Assembly: GCA_026713825.1 (NCBI GenBank)
Contig: JAPONS010000026.1
Span: 40,099 to 104,098 of the forward strand
Length of the DNA: 64,000 nucleotides
Direction of reading: 5' to 3'
From: Chloroflexota bacterium
GTDB taxonomy: Bacteria; Chloroflexota; Dehalococcoidia; Lucifugimonadales; UBA1127
Shown here: positions 48,401 to 56,741 of the stretch, one piece after another
How the letters are laid out: each line of letters begins with the position of its first letter
Position numbering within the stretch: the first letter of the stretch is position 1
Notes under the pieces: generated by a model
What the model was told of the DNA's origin: nothing
The model's input: the letters and a program-made list of their open reading frames with translations, nothing else
Databases searched by the model: none
Made by a program: the position numbers and the translations under genes

Positions 48401-49696
48401 CCAACATATCTCGCGCTGGGCGCGGTGAGCATCGCCGTCGGCCAGTGGCTTTCCGTGCGACGCATCAGCCGGGCGCTCTTGTATAAGATGGCGGGATTGC
48501 TGTTGATATTCGCCGTGTTGGCGTTCGCCTTCTGGCTCCCCTTCCACCTGCGGCTGGTGAACGGTTTCCCCGGCATCGGCATAGCGCCCGCAACGACCCC
48601 CCTTGAGCAGTACCTCGCCATACACGGCCTGTTCATGTACATCGCCGTAACTCTGCTCGCCGTGGAGGCGCTCCCCAGGATATGGCGCTGGATGGCACGG
48701 CGTCAGGGGCCGTGGCAATTGGTCCTGGGACTCACCGTCAGCGTCCTGGTGTCGCTGGGCATCGCCCTCGCCGTGGTCGGCTACGGCACGGCTGCGATAC
48801 TGGGCGCCTTGCTGCTGGCCATGGTCGTCCCGTTGCTGGGGTGGCTCTTCCTCCGGCGCTGGCGGTGGGCCCACGACGCGGCCGGCGTGAGGGGTGCGGC
48901 GCCCTATCACCTGCTCCCCCTCGGGCTGTTGGCCGTTGCGATCGCTATTGGCGTGGCCGTGGATGTGCTCGTCCTGAAAGGCGATATAGACCGGCAGAAC
49001 ACGGTGTTCAAACTCTACCTGCAGGCGTGGATCTTCTTCTCCCTTGCGGGAGCTTACGCGCTCTGGCATCTCGGCTTTGTGCGAGGGTGGTTCACGCGGC
49101 CACGCCTGTCCGCCGGCGTGTGGACAGCGGGTCTCCTCGTGCTGCTGGCCGCTGCCGCCGTCTACCCCGTGCTCGGTACGGGTGCCCGCCTCGACAACCG
49201 TTTCGCCCCGACTTCCCTGACCCTCGACGGCACGGCCTACATGGAGAACGCTGTCTATTTCGACCAGGCCGAGACCCACTTGAAGTACGACCTCGACGCC
49301 ATCAACTGGCTGCGCGACAACCTCGATGGGACACCCGTCGTCCTCGACGGCCGGACGCCCCTTTACCGCTGGGGCAGCCGCGTCTCGGTCTACACGGGCC
49401 TGCCGACCGTCCTTGGCTGGGACTGGCACCAGACGCAGCAGCGGTGCGGCCTCGACCCGTGCCCCGCCGTCCACGACCGCGCTGCAGCCGTCATCCGCAT
49501 CTACGCCGGCGCTGACGAGGCCGAGTCGCTGGACCTGCTCGATCAATACGGCGTCGACTACGTGTACGTGGGTCAGACAGAGTGGCAGTACTACCCGGCG
49601 GACGGGCTGGCAAAGTTTGAAGGGATGGCCGAACGCGGTGAGATGTCCGTCGCGTACGAAAACCCGGAAGTGACAATCTACCGCGTCGAGGCGTAG
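45416..49696 (+). CDS. Giant membrane protein: GT39-like glycosyltransferase fused to DUF2298 (YYY)
   Basis: A 1426-residue polytopic membrane protein. Residues 1 to about 640 resemble a PMT/ArnT-type (GT39) glycosyltransferase, with the catalytic-loop motif YHPDE (52-56) after the first helix. From about 650 it is the DUF2298/'Chlor_Arch_YYY' domain: NYYYFGQFM (about 813), FTFLFADLHAHLMAMP (about 935), FKLYLQAWIFFSLAGAYALW and SVYTGLPTVLGWDWHQTQ near the end. Over 20 hydrophobic helices. Such proteins in Chloroflexota and archaea are thought to act in surface-glycan assembly. The ATG at 45416 has only a weak GGCGAG. It follows gap and abuts convergent pheA. Confidence 0.9.
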   Translation: MADAEIGVQVDAARPVRQTLLYWLNRLALPLLLAAALAFRLYGIDWDGGNLYHPDERAILTHTYDLGLPALDNLAVLFDADESPLNPRWFPYGTLPIYALKALQVALSPIVDLDIVELGKVGRVLSALADTVTVAVVYRLGLLLFSRRVGLLAAGLTALAVLHIQLSHFFAAETFQTLFIVSSLYFMVQIVRRGRPRDSLFAGLFVGLAMATKVSSAPILLPLGLAHVFAAWRHAPVYAVPFDVPAAWWRMALASAASVAVAAAAFIITEPYALLDYGRYLSDVMEQSEVVRRIRDYPYTRQYVDTVPFVYHAWQLALFGLGPPLGLVAMAGLAWAGVKVLWRGGAELTLLLAWLVPLLIITGLLEVKFLRYLLPATPLAILLGAAMLFQGLDWLRERAPSLTRWAAAAIAVVVATTALYALSFAAIYAVPHPADRASDWLNANAPEGSLMLKEHWEEGLRSLESYQHRELPMYNADTPGKIAQVATDLFEGDYLLFYSSRLFGTIPRLPDDYPIPYGMTREFYPMLFAGELGYELVRVEQKYPSLLGVSLVNDVYGRAGLAPPDGIDAFAPEGFRVHMGFADESFSVYDHPQVLIFENTGNRNAAQLMGLLAKAARDAPPAFDPMLVSDAEWDRQQSGGTLGDITPPDGIGAQWPLPVWLLAVYAGTIVALPLGLVVFRALPDRGYLLARPLGFLLLAYVPWLLASLGWIGFGRVSIALGFLLLAAVSGWLAYRFRESLWFFVRRRWRLLLAEEALFLTAFLAFVLVRAANPDLWHPYLGGEKPMDFAYLNAVLRSTTMPPLDPWFAGGALNYYYFGQFMVATVIRVTGIPSAVAYNLAVPLFFALTAGAAFSLGYNLTEGARRWLRRTLRPPAWTAVAAGVGAMTMAVVLGNLHGGWQLLRGAVSTFDFWAPTRMMPPDPPGFEITEFPFFTFLFADLHAHLMAMPLALLAVGLCLNTVLLSRRRVARWRLPVSIALLALTAGALAVTNTWDFPTYLALGAVSIAVGQWLSVRRISRALLYKMAGLLLIFAVLAFAFWLPFHLRLVNGFPGIGIAPATTPLEQYLAIHGLFMYIAVTLLAVEALPRIWRWMARRQGPWQLVLGLTVSVLVSLGIALAVVGYGTAAILGALLLAMVVPLLGWLFLRRWRWAHDAAGVRGAAPYHLLPLGLLAVAIAIGVAVDVLVLKGDIDRQNTVFKLYLQAWIFFSLAGAYALWHLGFVRGWFTRPRLSAGVWTAGLLVLLAAAAVYPVLGTGARLDNRFAPTSLTLDGTAYMENAVYFDQAETHLKYDLDAINWLRDNLDGTPVVLDGRTPLYRWGSRVSVYTGLPTVLGWDWHQTQQRCGLDPCPAVHDRAAAVIRIYAGADEAESLDLLDQYGVDYVYVGQTEWQYYPADGLAKFEGMAERGEMSVAYENPEVTIYRVEA

Positions 49697-49698
49697 AG

Positions 49699-50556
49699 CT
49701 AGCTCTGCCCCTCGTGGTAGCGCGGGTACGAACCAAACACCTTGATGTGCGAAGTCTGCAACTCCACGGCCTTGAGCGCCTCGACCATGATCGCGTCCTG
49801 CCGGTGGCCGATGAGGTCGACGAGGAAGATGTAGCGCCCCATCTCGCTCTTGGACGGTCGCGACTCGATCTTGGTCATGCTGATGTTGCGCCGGGCGAAC
49901 TCCCCAATGACGTTGTACAGCAACCCCGGCGTGTCCCCCACCAGCGTTCCCCTGTCCTCGTCGAAGTCGAAGCATATCGACGTCTTGTCGTCGCCCGTCG
50001 GTTCCTGGTCCTCCTTGGCGAGCACCACGAAGCGCGTGGTGTTCCCTGCGACGTCCTGGATGTCCTCCTCCAGCACCTCGGCCCCGTAGAGATCGCCCGC
50101 GCGCCGGGAGGCGATGGCTGCAGACGGCGCATCGCTGGCAAGCATCTGCTCGACCGACGCCGCTGTGGAAAGCGCGGCCTGCGGCGTCGCATTGGGCAGC
50201 GTTTCCTCCAGGTGGCGGCGGCACTGTCCAAGCGCCTGCGGGTGTGAGTACACCATCTGGATATCCGATGCCTTGGTGCCGGGTTTCACCAGCAGGCAAT
50301 GCCGTATGGGCACCAGCACCTCTTGCCGTACCATCAGCATCGGCTCACGGATGAGCAGGTCGAGCGTGTCGTTAATCGCTCCCTCAAGGCTGTTCTCGAT
50401 GGGCGCGACACCCTCGTCGGCCTCCCCCGAGCGGACGGCGTCGGCGGTGGCCGAGATCGTAGAGCAGGGATAGCGCTCGGCGGAGGGATCGTACCGCTCT
50501 GTGGCGTCCTCCGTATAGGTGCCCGGCGGCCCCAGGTATGCGATTCGTTTCGGCAT
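49699..50556 (-). CDS. pheA: Prephenate dehydratase
   Basis: A 285-residue enzyme making phenylpyruvate for phenylalanine. The catalytic region has NTTRFVVLA (Thr-Arg-Phe), with SHPQALGQCRRHLEE and SAAIASRRAGDLYG upstream. The C-terminal ACT domain (about 195-275) contains the Phe-binding GLLYNVIGEFARRNISM and the ESRPSK motif. No chorismate mutase domain is fused. ATG 50556 follows CAGGAGG. It ends two bases past the DUF2298 gene stop in convergent orientation and lies 2 bases downstream of the trkA gene. Confidence 0.96.
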   Translation of the reverse strand: MPKRIAYLGPPGTYTEDATERYDPSAERYPCSTISATADAVRSGEADEGVAPIENSLEGAINDTLDLLIREPMLMVRQEVLVPIRHCLLVKPGTKASDIQMVYSHPQALGQCRRHLEETLPNATPQAALSTAASVEQMLASDAPSAAIASRRAGDLYGAEVLEEDIQDVAGNTTRFVVLAKEDQEPTGDDKTSICFDFDEDRGTLVGDTPGLLYNVIGEFARRNISMTKIESRPSKSEMGRYIFLVDLIGHRQDAIMVEALKAVELQTSHIKVFGSYPRYHEGQS

Positions 50557-50558
50557 CG

Positions 50559-51221
50559 TTACCTCCTGGTGCTCAGGACTTCCAGGAGGGCTTCCGCCTG
50601 GTCAGCCACTGTGATTGCGATGATTTCGTCGTGCAGTTCGATGTACGTTTCTTCGTCGAGCTCCTTCAGTCCGCCATGCCGGTCCACCACGGCCACGACG
50701 AACGTATCCGGCGGGAGGGGGATGTCGGAGAGCCGCTTGCCGATGACCGGCGACCCCTGCGGCACCTCGATTGTAGCCGCCTCGCGGTTCCCCTGCACCG
50801 GCAGCACGTGCGCCCGCGAGTGTGCCGGCAGCTCCTCCTCAATGGCGCCAAGCAGCAATTGCGTGCTGCTGACCACCACGTCCACGCCCAGGAGCCCGAA
50901 GAGCCGCTCGTCCTCGGGGCTGTTGATGAGAGTGACCGTCTTCGGCACGTTGAAGCGGTGCTTGGCGAGCTGGCAGGCCGCCAAGTTGTCCTCGTCGGCG
51001 CCTGTGGTGGCGATCAGAATGTCGGCCCGTGCGACGCCCGCTGCCATTTGGATGATCGGCTCTGAGCCGTCGCCCTTGATCGCGACGTTGCCGAAGTGCG
51101 TCACGAGCTCGTCGACGCGCCTGCCGTTCCGCTCGATGATGAAGACCTCGTGACCCGCATTGAAAAGAGCACGAGAAAGGTAAAAGCCAACTCTGCCGCC
51201 GCCAACTACTACGATGTACAT
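50559..51221 (-). CDS. TrkA-type RCK protein (K+ uptake regulator)
   Basis: A 220-residue cytoplasmic protein: RCK N-domain (about 1-130) with the NAD(H)-binding VVVGGGRVGFYLSRAL and acidic IIERN, then an RCK C-domain (about 135-220: AATIEVPQGSPVIGKRLSDI). It gates TrkH-type potassium channels in response to nucleotide. It begins 3 bases after the shorter RCK-N gene and ends 2 bases before pheA, so it lies in the trk transcript downstream of usp. Confidence 0.93.
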   Translation of the reverse strand: MYIVVVGGGRVGFYLSRALFNAGHEVFIIERNGRRVDELVTHFGNVAIKGDGSEPIIQMAAGVARADILIATTGADEDNLAACQLAKHRFNVPKTVTLINSPEDERLFGLLGVDVVVSSTQLLLGAIEEELPAHSRAHVLPVQGNREAATIEVPQGSPVIGKRLSDIPLPPDTFVVAVVDRHGGLKELDEETYIELHDEIIAITVADQAEALLEVLSTRR

Positions 51222-51224
51222 GAT

Positions 51225-51632
51225 TTACGTGAACACCGCCTCCAGGATGAGGGCGGACGTGATCTTCGTGGGGCTGATGGCCGCCAGGCCCAGCTTGTTG
51301 TACATCTCCTGCCGCTCCACGTCGCCAACACGGCAGACCACCTGCGGCACGTTGAAAATGTGCTTCGCCCGCTGCGCAGCCATGGCGTTGCGGTTGTCCC
51401 GGTTGGAGACCGCGACGAAGACGTCGGCCTCCAGTATCCCCGCGTCGATGAGCTCCTCTTCAAGGATCCCGTCGCATAGGATCGTCGCCCCTTCGGTCTC
51501 ACGCAGCTCCTTGGGGAGGCTGAGGAAGCTCTCGGGCACGGTGTCGAGGACGGTGACGTGGTGGCCCTCCCGCCAGAGGGATGTGGCGACTTGGGTTCCG
51601 ATTCGCCCGCAGCCCATCACGATGACGTTCAT
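51225..51632 (-). CDS. RCK N-domain-only protein (TrkA-like)
   Basis: A 135-residue protein consisting of just the Rossmann-type RCK N-domain: VIVMGCGRIGTQVATSLWREG, VLDTVPESF, AGILEADVFVAVSNRDNRN and the helix EAVFT at the end. No RCK C-domain follows. It overlaps the usp stop (ATGA) and lies three bases upstream of the full-length RCK gene, so the three are one transcript. The isolated domain may form hetero-assemblies with a full RCK partner. Confidence 0.9.
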   Translation of the reverse strand: MNVIVMGCGRIGTQVATSLWREGHHVTVLDTVPESFLSLPKELRETEGATILCDGILEEELIDAGILEADVFVAVSNRDNRNAMAAQRAKHIFNVPQVVCRVGDVERQEMYNKLGLAAISPTKITSALILEAVFT

Positions 51633-52111
51633 CGACGGCCTTCAGACAGCGTCCTCCCGGCCGCATCGGTGGGCCGGGCGTTCTCCTCCGGCATGGGTTC
51701 GCGGAAGATGAGCACGGGGCAGAGCGAGTGCTCTAGGATGTACGCGGCGTCGCTCTGGGGCGTCAGCCCGTCCTGCTTCCGCCGGTACGGCAGGCCCAGC
51801 AGGATAGCGTCCACACGCTCCTCCTGCGCCTCTTTCACGATGGCGGGACCCAGGTCCCTGGCTTGCAGCAGGTCGGCCTCCACCTTCACCTTTCGGGACT
51901 TGACGAAGGCCTCGCCGTGGCGGAGGAGATCTTCGCTCTGGGCGACGGCGCTGGGAAGCTCGGCGTCAACGGCGTACTCTCGGGGGACTTCAATCACGGA
52001 GAGGAGGCAGACGCACCCGTGCTCTTGTCGCACAAGGCTACAGGCGAACTCCAACGCATGTTCGTCAACGCGCTGCCCGTTTATGGGGAGTAGCAGCCGC
52101 TTTATGTGCAT
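51629..52111 (-). CDS. Universal stress protein (UspA family)
   Basis: A 160-residue UspA-fold protein: KRLLLPINGQRVDEHALEFAC at the N-terminus and a C-terminal AILLGLPYRRKQDG...SDAAYILEHSLCPVLIF that corresponds to the nucleotide-binding loop region. The usual G-2x-G-9x-G-S/T pattern is poorly kept (YRRKQDG), so ATP binding is doubtful. First gene of the lower trk transcript; its stop overlaps the RCK-N gene start. Usp proteins often accompany ion channels. Confidence 0.88.
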   Translation of the reverse strand: MHIKRLLLPINGQRVDEHALEFACSLVRQEHGCVCLLSVIEVPREYAVDAELPSAVAQSEDLLRHGEAFVKSRKVKVEADLLQARDLGPAIVKEAQEERVDAILLGLPYRRKQDGLTPQSDAAYILEHSLCPVLIFREPMPEENARPTDAAGRTLSEGRR

Positions 52112-52170
52112 CCGGAGTTTTTTCTCGTTTCAGAATTGGGGCGTTTGCCCCACAATCTGCCCGAAAATCG

Positions 52171-52199
52171 ATTATGAACTTTACGCAACAGTTCCGCAA
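52171..52199 (-). promoter_or_regulatory. Promoter for usp-RCK-RCK(-pheA)
   Basis: On the minus strand TTGCGG (52194-52199) and CATAAT (52171-52176) are 17 bases apart, in the 143-base gap between the upper trk genes and usp. It would start a separate transcript about 55 bases before the usp ATG. Confidence 0.5.
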
Positions 52200-52254
52200 G
52201 GGGATATCACGGTATTTCACAAAGCTGAAGCAATGGCTGTTGCGACTGGTGCGA

Positions 52255-52950
52255 TCACCCCTCTCGCGCGCCGTTCAGTTGCGCGAGGCCCGTCTCACGC
52301 AGACGGTCGAGCAGCTCCTCCCGGCTCGCGAGAACCAGGGTGTCCTCCGTGTGGATGCGCTCGTCCTCCGCTGGCAGCAGGATGACGTCCTGCCCCCTGC
52401 GGATAGCCAGTACCGCCAGCCCGTACTTGTCCCTTGCCCCGGTCAGCCCCATGTCCTTCAGGGTGCGGTTCACGGCCTGCGCGGAGGTGCGTACCATGCT
52501 GACGACGAAGTTCGGGCCCACCTCCATATAGTCCTGCACCTCCGGGTGGAAGAGGCTGCGCGCCACATGTTGCCCCGTCTCCTGCTCGGGGTGCACCACC
52601 ACGTCGGCGCCCACGCGCTCCAGCGTCCGCCCGTGCAGTTGAGTGCGTGCCCGCGCCACGATGTACGGGATGCCCATGCTCTTCAGCAGCACCGTCGCCA
52701 TGATGCTCGCCTCGACATTGGACCCGATCGCCACCACCGCCATGTCGAAGTTGGGGACCCCCAACTCGCGCAGGACGTTCTCTTGCGTGGCGTCGGCGCG
52801 CACCGAGTAGGTGACCCGCCCCATGGCTTCCTGCACCAGCGCCTCGTCCGTCTCCAGTGCCAGGACGTCGTGGCCCATCTGGTACAGCGTGAATGCCACG
52901 CTTGAGCCGAACCTTCCAAGCCCGATGACAACAATTTGTCTGTTCGCCAT
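52255..52950 (-). CDS. TrkA/KtrA-family potassium channel regulator
   Basis: A 231-residue RCK protein: N-domain with VVIGLGRFGSSVAFTLYQMG, an acidic ALETDE and VRADATQENVLREL, then an RCK C-domain (about 140-220: VVSMVRTSAQAVNRTLKDMG, RRGQDVILLPAEDERIHTEDTLVLA). It is the direct partner of the TrkH-like channel encoded 8 bases upstream in the same direction. AGGGG precedes ATG 52950. It resembles KtrA (single RCK) and not the duplicated E. coli TrkA. Confidence 0.94.
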   Translation of the reverse strand: MANRQIVVIGLGRFGSSVAFTLYQMGHDVLALETDEALVQEAMGRVTYSVRADATQENVLRELGVPNFDMAVVAIGSNVEASIMATVLLKSMGIPYIVARARTQLHGRTLERVGADVVVHPEQETGQHVARSLFHPEVQDYMEVGPNFVVSMVRTSAQAVNRTLKDMGLTGARDKYGLAVLAIRRGQDVILLPAEDERIHTEDTLVLASREELLDRLRETGLAQLNGAREG

Positions 52951-52958
52951 AGCTGCCC

Positions 52959-54401
52959 CTAGCCTATTCTAACCCTCTCCCTGGGGAATCGGTAGAGTGG
53001 TGTCTTGCCCTCGTGGTGTACCAGCGCCAGCCCCAACGCCAACGGCCCGATGCGCCCGACTATCATCGTCACGATGATCAGCAGCTGCCCCACCACACTG
53101 AGGTCCGGCGTCACGCCGGTGCTCAGTCCCACGGTGCCCACAGCGGAGAACGCCTCGAAGAGCAGGTTGATGAAGGACGTGTGGGCGCTCTCCGTGCCCG
53201 TCAGGATGAACGCCACGACAAAGACCAGCAGAAGCCCCAGCGACACGACCGCGATAGCCCGGTGCACCTGGAACGGCGACACCTCGCGTCCGAACGCCGT
53301 CACGTGGTCGCTGCCCCGTATGGACGCCAGGATCGTCGCTACCACGACGCCCAGCGTGTTCAGCCGAATTCCACCGCCCGCCGACGCCGACGCCGTGCCG
53401 ATGAACATGAGCCCCATGAGGAAGAAGATCGTCGCGGAGTTGAGCACGCCGGTGTCGATGGTGCTGAATCCCGCGGCCCGCGCCGTGATCGACTCGAATG
53501 TGGCGTGGACAATCTTCTGCCCGAGGGACATCGACCCCAGCGTCTCCGGCCTGTTGTACTCGAAACCAAAGACGACGATGGCGCCCAGCACCCACAACAC
53601 CACGCTCGCCGCCACAATGATCTTGGTGTCCAGGCTGAACCGCGTGAACCGCCGCACCCGCACCAGCTCTGACATGACGGCGAAGCTCAGCCCGCCGAGC
53701 ATGATGAGGAACGCCATGACCCCCAGCGTGAACAGGTCCTCGCGGAATGCGCTCAGGCTCTGCGAGTCAGGCAGCGTGGTAAACCCCGCGTTGTTGAAGC
53801 CGCTGACAGCTTGAAATATCCCCAGCCAGGCAGCCTCCGGCAGGCTCACGTCGAGGCTCCCCGCAAAGCGCACCGTCAGCAGCACGCCGCCGACGAGCTG
53901 CAGCACCAGCGCCGTAACCATAAGATTGCGGATTGCCCGGAGTATCCCGCCGAGGCGCGTGTCGCCGAGCCCCTCGCGGAAGGCCATGCGCTGCGGCAGC
54001 GTGATTCGCTGGCCCAGCAGGATGTAAATGAACCCCGCCATCGTCATCCAGCCCAGTCCTCCGACGAGGATCAGCAGCCAGATGATCGCCTGCCCCGCAT
54101 AGCTCCAGTGTGTCGGCGTGTCCACTACAACCAGTCCCGTCACCGTCGCGGCGGAAGTGGCCGTGAAGAGCGCGTCCATCGGCGAGGACCACTCACCCGT
54201 CGCGCTGGCGAAGGGGAGCATGAGCAGCAACGTTCCTATGGCAATGAGGAGGGCGAGGCCGCCAATCAGCGTCGTCGGCGAATTGATGGGACGCAGGCGA
54301 GGGGTGCGTAGGGGGATGCGTACAGTGACTGGGCGGGTCTCCTGGGGTCTGGGACGCCGGACAACCTGTTCGCCCGGTTTGGGCTGCCAGCCGCGTTGCA
54401 C
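52959..54401 (-). CDS. TrkH/KtrB-type potassium transporter membrane subunit
   Basis: A 480-residue multi-pass K+ channel-like subunit with four pore-loop repeats: TSAATVTGLVVVD, SGFNNAGFTTL, ITARAAGFSTIDTG and FSAVGTVGLSTGVTPD, whose Gly residues line the selectivity filter. Works with the adjacent RCK gene. Start uncertain: the frame is open to 54578, but GTG 54401 has GGGGAG eight bases before it and I prefer it. No good start lies between there and the first helix, so a basic N-terminal tail of about 35 residues seems real. Confidence 0.93.
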   Translation of the reverse strand: MQRGWQPKPGEQVVRRPRPQETRPVTVRIPLRTPRLRPINSPTTLIGGLALLIAIGTLLLMLPFASATGEWSSPMDALFTATSAATVTGLVVVDTPTHWSYAGQAIIWLLILVGGLGWMTMAGFIYILLGQRITLPQRMAFREGLGDTRLGGILRAIRNLMVTALVLQLVGGVLLTVRFAGSLDVSLPEAAWLGIFQAVSGFNNAGFTTLPDSQSLSAFREDLFTLGVMAFLIMLGGLSFAVMSELVRVRRFTRFSLDTKIIVAASVVLWVLGAIVVFGFEYNRPETLGSMSLGQKIVHATFESITARAAGFSTIDTGVLNSATIFFLMGLMFIGTASASAGGGIRLNTLGVVVATILASIRGSDHVTAFGREVSPFQVHRAIAVVSLGLLLVFVVAFILTGTESAHTSFINLLFEAFSAVGTVGLSTGVTPDLSVVGQLLIIVTMIVGRIGPLALGLALVHHEGKTPLYRFPRERVRIG

Positions 54402-54537
54402 GCATCGCTCCCCGTGGTCCCGTTTCTTGTGTTGGGACCCGCATTTCGATTGTGGACTCAGCTTTACGCCAATGCAAGGGCTGTGCGGGGTATTGACTGG
54501 TGGGCATGGCGGGCTAAGGTGGATGCGGGAGGGCCGC

Positions 54538-55146
54538 ATGGAACGCAGACTGCTCGTTGCCACAGGCAACCCGGGCAAGGTGGTAGAGCTCGCGGAGCTG
54601 CTGCGCAGTGCCCCCTACACCCTCGTCTCCCTGCGTGACCTCGGCCTGCCGGCGGAGATTGAGGAGCCCGCGGACACCTTTGAGGGCAACGCCGTCATCA
54701 AGGCCGAGGCCTATGCCCGCATGAGCGGCCTCCTGACCATTGCCGACGACTCCGGCCTCGAGGTCGACGCCCTCGACGGCGCCCCCGGCGTCCATTCCCG
54801 CCGCTTCGCCGGCGAGGATGCCTCTGACGACGACCGCACTGCCCTGGTGCTCGCGCGCCTCGACGGCGTCCCGTGGGAGCGCCGCACCGCGCGCTACCGT
54901 TGCGTGCTCGCGTTGGCCGCCCCCGGCGAGCCCACTGTCACATGTGAAGGGGCCTGTTCTGGTATCATTGACTATGGACCCCGTGGAGACGGCGGTTTTG
55001 GCTATGACCCCGTCTTCTATCTGCCGGACTACGGCAGGACCGTGGCGGAGCTCTCACTGGACGAGAAGAATCGCGTCAGCCATCGCGCGATGGCGGCCAG
55101 GGAGGCCGCCGCCGTGCTGATGGAGCGGGCCGCCAGGGAGCCGTAG
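54538..55146 (+). CDS. rdgB: XTP/dITP pyrophosphatase (RdgB/HAM1)
   Basis: A 202-residue house-cleaning enzyme that removes inosine and xanthosine triphosphates. Motifs: LLVATGNPGKVVELAELL, ADDSGLEVDALDGAPGVHSRRFAG, the nucleobase-recognising GGFGYDPVFYLPD and SHRAMAAREA near the end. GGGAGG precedes ATG 54538; the upstream open frame is not conserved. It is divergent from trkH and lies 27 bases upstream of moaA. An extended -10-like TGGTATCAT inside this gene (about 54959) could serve moaA. Confidence 0.95.
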   Translation: MERRLLVATGNPGKVVELAELLRSAPYTLVSLRDLGLPAEIEEPADTFEGNAVIKAEAYARMSGLLTIADDSGLEVDALDGAPGVHSRRFAGEDASDDDRTALVLARLDGVPWERRTARYRCVLALAAPGEPTVTCEGACSGIIDYGPRGDGGFGYDPVFYLPDYGRTVAELSLDEKNRVSHRAMAAREAAAVLMERAAREP

Positions 55147-55173
55147 CCCGCAAGAGGCTTTGCAGGAGCAATC

Positions 55174-56205
55174 ATGCCGCTGGACACGCTGAAGAGGCCC
55201 CTCAGGGACCTCCGCATCTCGGTTACCGACCGGTGCAACTTCCGGTGCCCGTACTGCATGCCCTCCGAGGTCTTTGGCGAGCGCTACAAGTTCCTCTCCA
55301 AGGCGCAGATGCTCAGCTTTGAGGAGATAACCCGCCTCGCGTCTCTCTTCGTCGGCCTCGGCGTTGCCAAGCTCCGCATAACCGGCGGCGAACCCCTCGT
55401 CCGCGCCGACCTCGAGAAGCTCATCGCCATGCTTGCCGGCATCCCCGGCGTCCAGGACATGGCAATGACCACCAATGGCTACGTGCTGGCTGGGCATGCC
55501 CAGCCCCTCAGGGACGCCGGCCTCTCGCGTGTCACGGTTAGTCTCGACTCGCTGGACGAGGAGATATTCGGTCGCCTCAACGGCCTTGGCCACAGTGTCG
55601 ATCGCGTGCTGGAGGGCATTCAGGCCGCCGCCGCCGCCGGGCTGACGCCCATCAAGGTCAATTCCGTCGTCGTGCGCGGCGTCAACGACCACACCGTCGT
55701 CGACCTCGCCCGCTGGTGCAAGGAGCGAGGCTACATCGCCCGCTTCATCGAGTTCATGGACGTGGGCAGTCTGAACGGCTGGGACGAGTCCCAGGTGGTG
55801 CCCGCACGGGAGGTCCTCGACCGCATCAATGAGGAGCTGCCGATTGAGCCCGCCACCCCCAACTACGCCGGTGAGGTCGCCCAGCGCTGGCGCTACGCTG
55901 ACGGCCAGGGCGAGATGGGCGTCATCGCTTCCGTAACCGCCCCCTTCTGCGGCGACTGCACCCGCGCCCGCCTCTCCACCGACGGCAAGCTCTACACCTG
56001 CCTGTTCGGCACGGACGGCGCAGACCTCATGGGCCCCATGCGTGACGGCGCCACCGACGCCGAGCTCATCGCCATCATCGACGGCGTCTGGAACAACCGG
56101 GAGGACCGCTACTCGGAGCTCCGCGCATCGCTCCGCCGAGCCCTGAGCGTCTCCACGAAGGGCAACGGCCCCCGCAAAGTCGAGATGTACAAGATAGGCG
56201 GCTAG
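55174..56205 (+). CDS. moaA: GTP 3',8-cyclase MoaA
   Basis: A 343-residue radical-SAM enzyme for the first step of molybdenum cofactor synthesis. The SAM cluster is CNFRCPYC (CxxxCxxC); the second C-terminal 4Fe-4S cluster uses [10 protein letters not shown] and the later [16 protein letters not shown] is the conserved GGEP motif. It ends in the functional Gly-Gly (KIGG) that penetrates the active site in this family. AGGAG precedes ATG 55174; moaC follows 17 bases on. Confidence 0.97.
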   Translation: MPLDTLKRPLRDLRISVTDRCNFRCPYCMPSEVFGERYKFLSKAQMLSFEEITRLASLFVGLGVAKLRITGGEPLVRADLEKLIAMLAGIPGVQDMAMTTNGYVLAGHAQPLRDAGLSRVTVSLDSLDEEIFGRLNGLGHSVDRVLEGIQAAAAAGLTPIKVNSVVVRGVNDHTVVDLARWCKERGYIARFIEFMDVGSLNGWDESQVVPAREVLDRINEELPIEPATPNYAGEVAQRWRYADGQGEMGVIASVTAPFCGDCTRARLSTDGKLYTCLFGTDGADLMGPMRDGATDAELIAIIDGVWNNREDRYSELRASLRRALSVSTKGNGPRKVEMYKIGG

Positions 56206-56222
56206 GAGGACAAGGAAAGCCC

Positions 56223-56741
56223 ATGACCCTTGAATCCCAGCCCCAAGACACCACCGCAGGCACGGACGCGCAGCTCACCCACCTTGACGAGTCCGGCCAC
56301 GCCCGCATGGTCGACGTGGGCGCCAAACCCGTCACCCGCCGTGAGGCGACGGCCGTCGGCAGCGTCGCCATGCAGCCCGAGACCCTCGCCCTCATCGTGG
56401 CGGGTGAGCTGGAGAAGGGCGACGCCCTCGCGACGGCCCGCATCGCCGGCATCATGGCCGCTAAGCAGACGCCGGCGCTCATCCCCCTCTGCCACCCCAT
56501 CCCGCTCAGCCAGGTCGCCGTCGATCTCGAACCGGATGAGTCCGCCTCAGCTGTCAACATCACCGCCACCGTCGCCACTACGGCCCAGACCGGCGTCGAA
56601 ATGGAGGCGATGACCGCCGTCTGCGTCGCCGCCCTGACGGTCTACGACATGTGCAAGGCGGTAGACCGCGCCATTCGCTTCGAGGGAGTTCGCCTCGTGC
56701 GCAAGTCCGGCGGCGCCAGCGGCGACTTTACGGCGGAGTAG
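56223..56741 (+). CDS. moaC: Cyclic pyranopterin monophosphate synthase MoaC
   Basis: A 172-residue partner of MoaA that finishes cPMP. Signature sequences: [38 protein letters not shown] (active-site His), [24 protein letters not shown] and a Lys/Gly-rich end ([10 protein letters not shown]). A 15-residue N-terminal extension precedes the core. GGAGGAC precedes ATG 56223. The end overlaps the convergent protease gene by 14 bases. Confidence 0.97.
   Translation: MTLESQPQDTTAGTDAQLTHLDESGHARMVDVGAKPVTRREATAVGSVAMQPETLALIVAGELEKGDALATARIAGIMAAKQTPALIPLCHPIPLSQVAVDLEPDESASAVNITATVATTAQTGVEMEAMTAVCVAALTVYDMCKAVDRAIRFEGVRLVRKSGGASGDFTAE

Noticed and set aside
54402..54578. 60-residue upstream extension of trkH
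   Set aside because: It has no protein-like pattern and would cross the divergent rdgB start and its ribosome-binding site; GTG 54401 has a better one.
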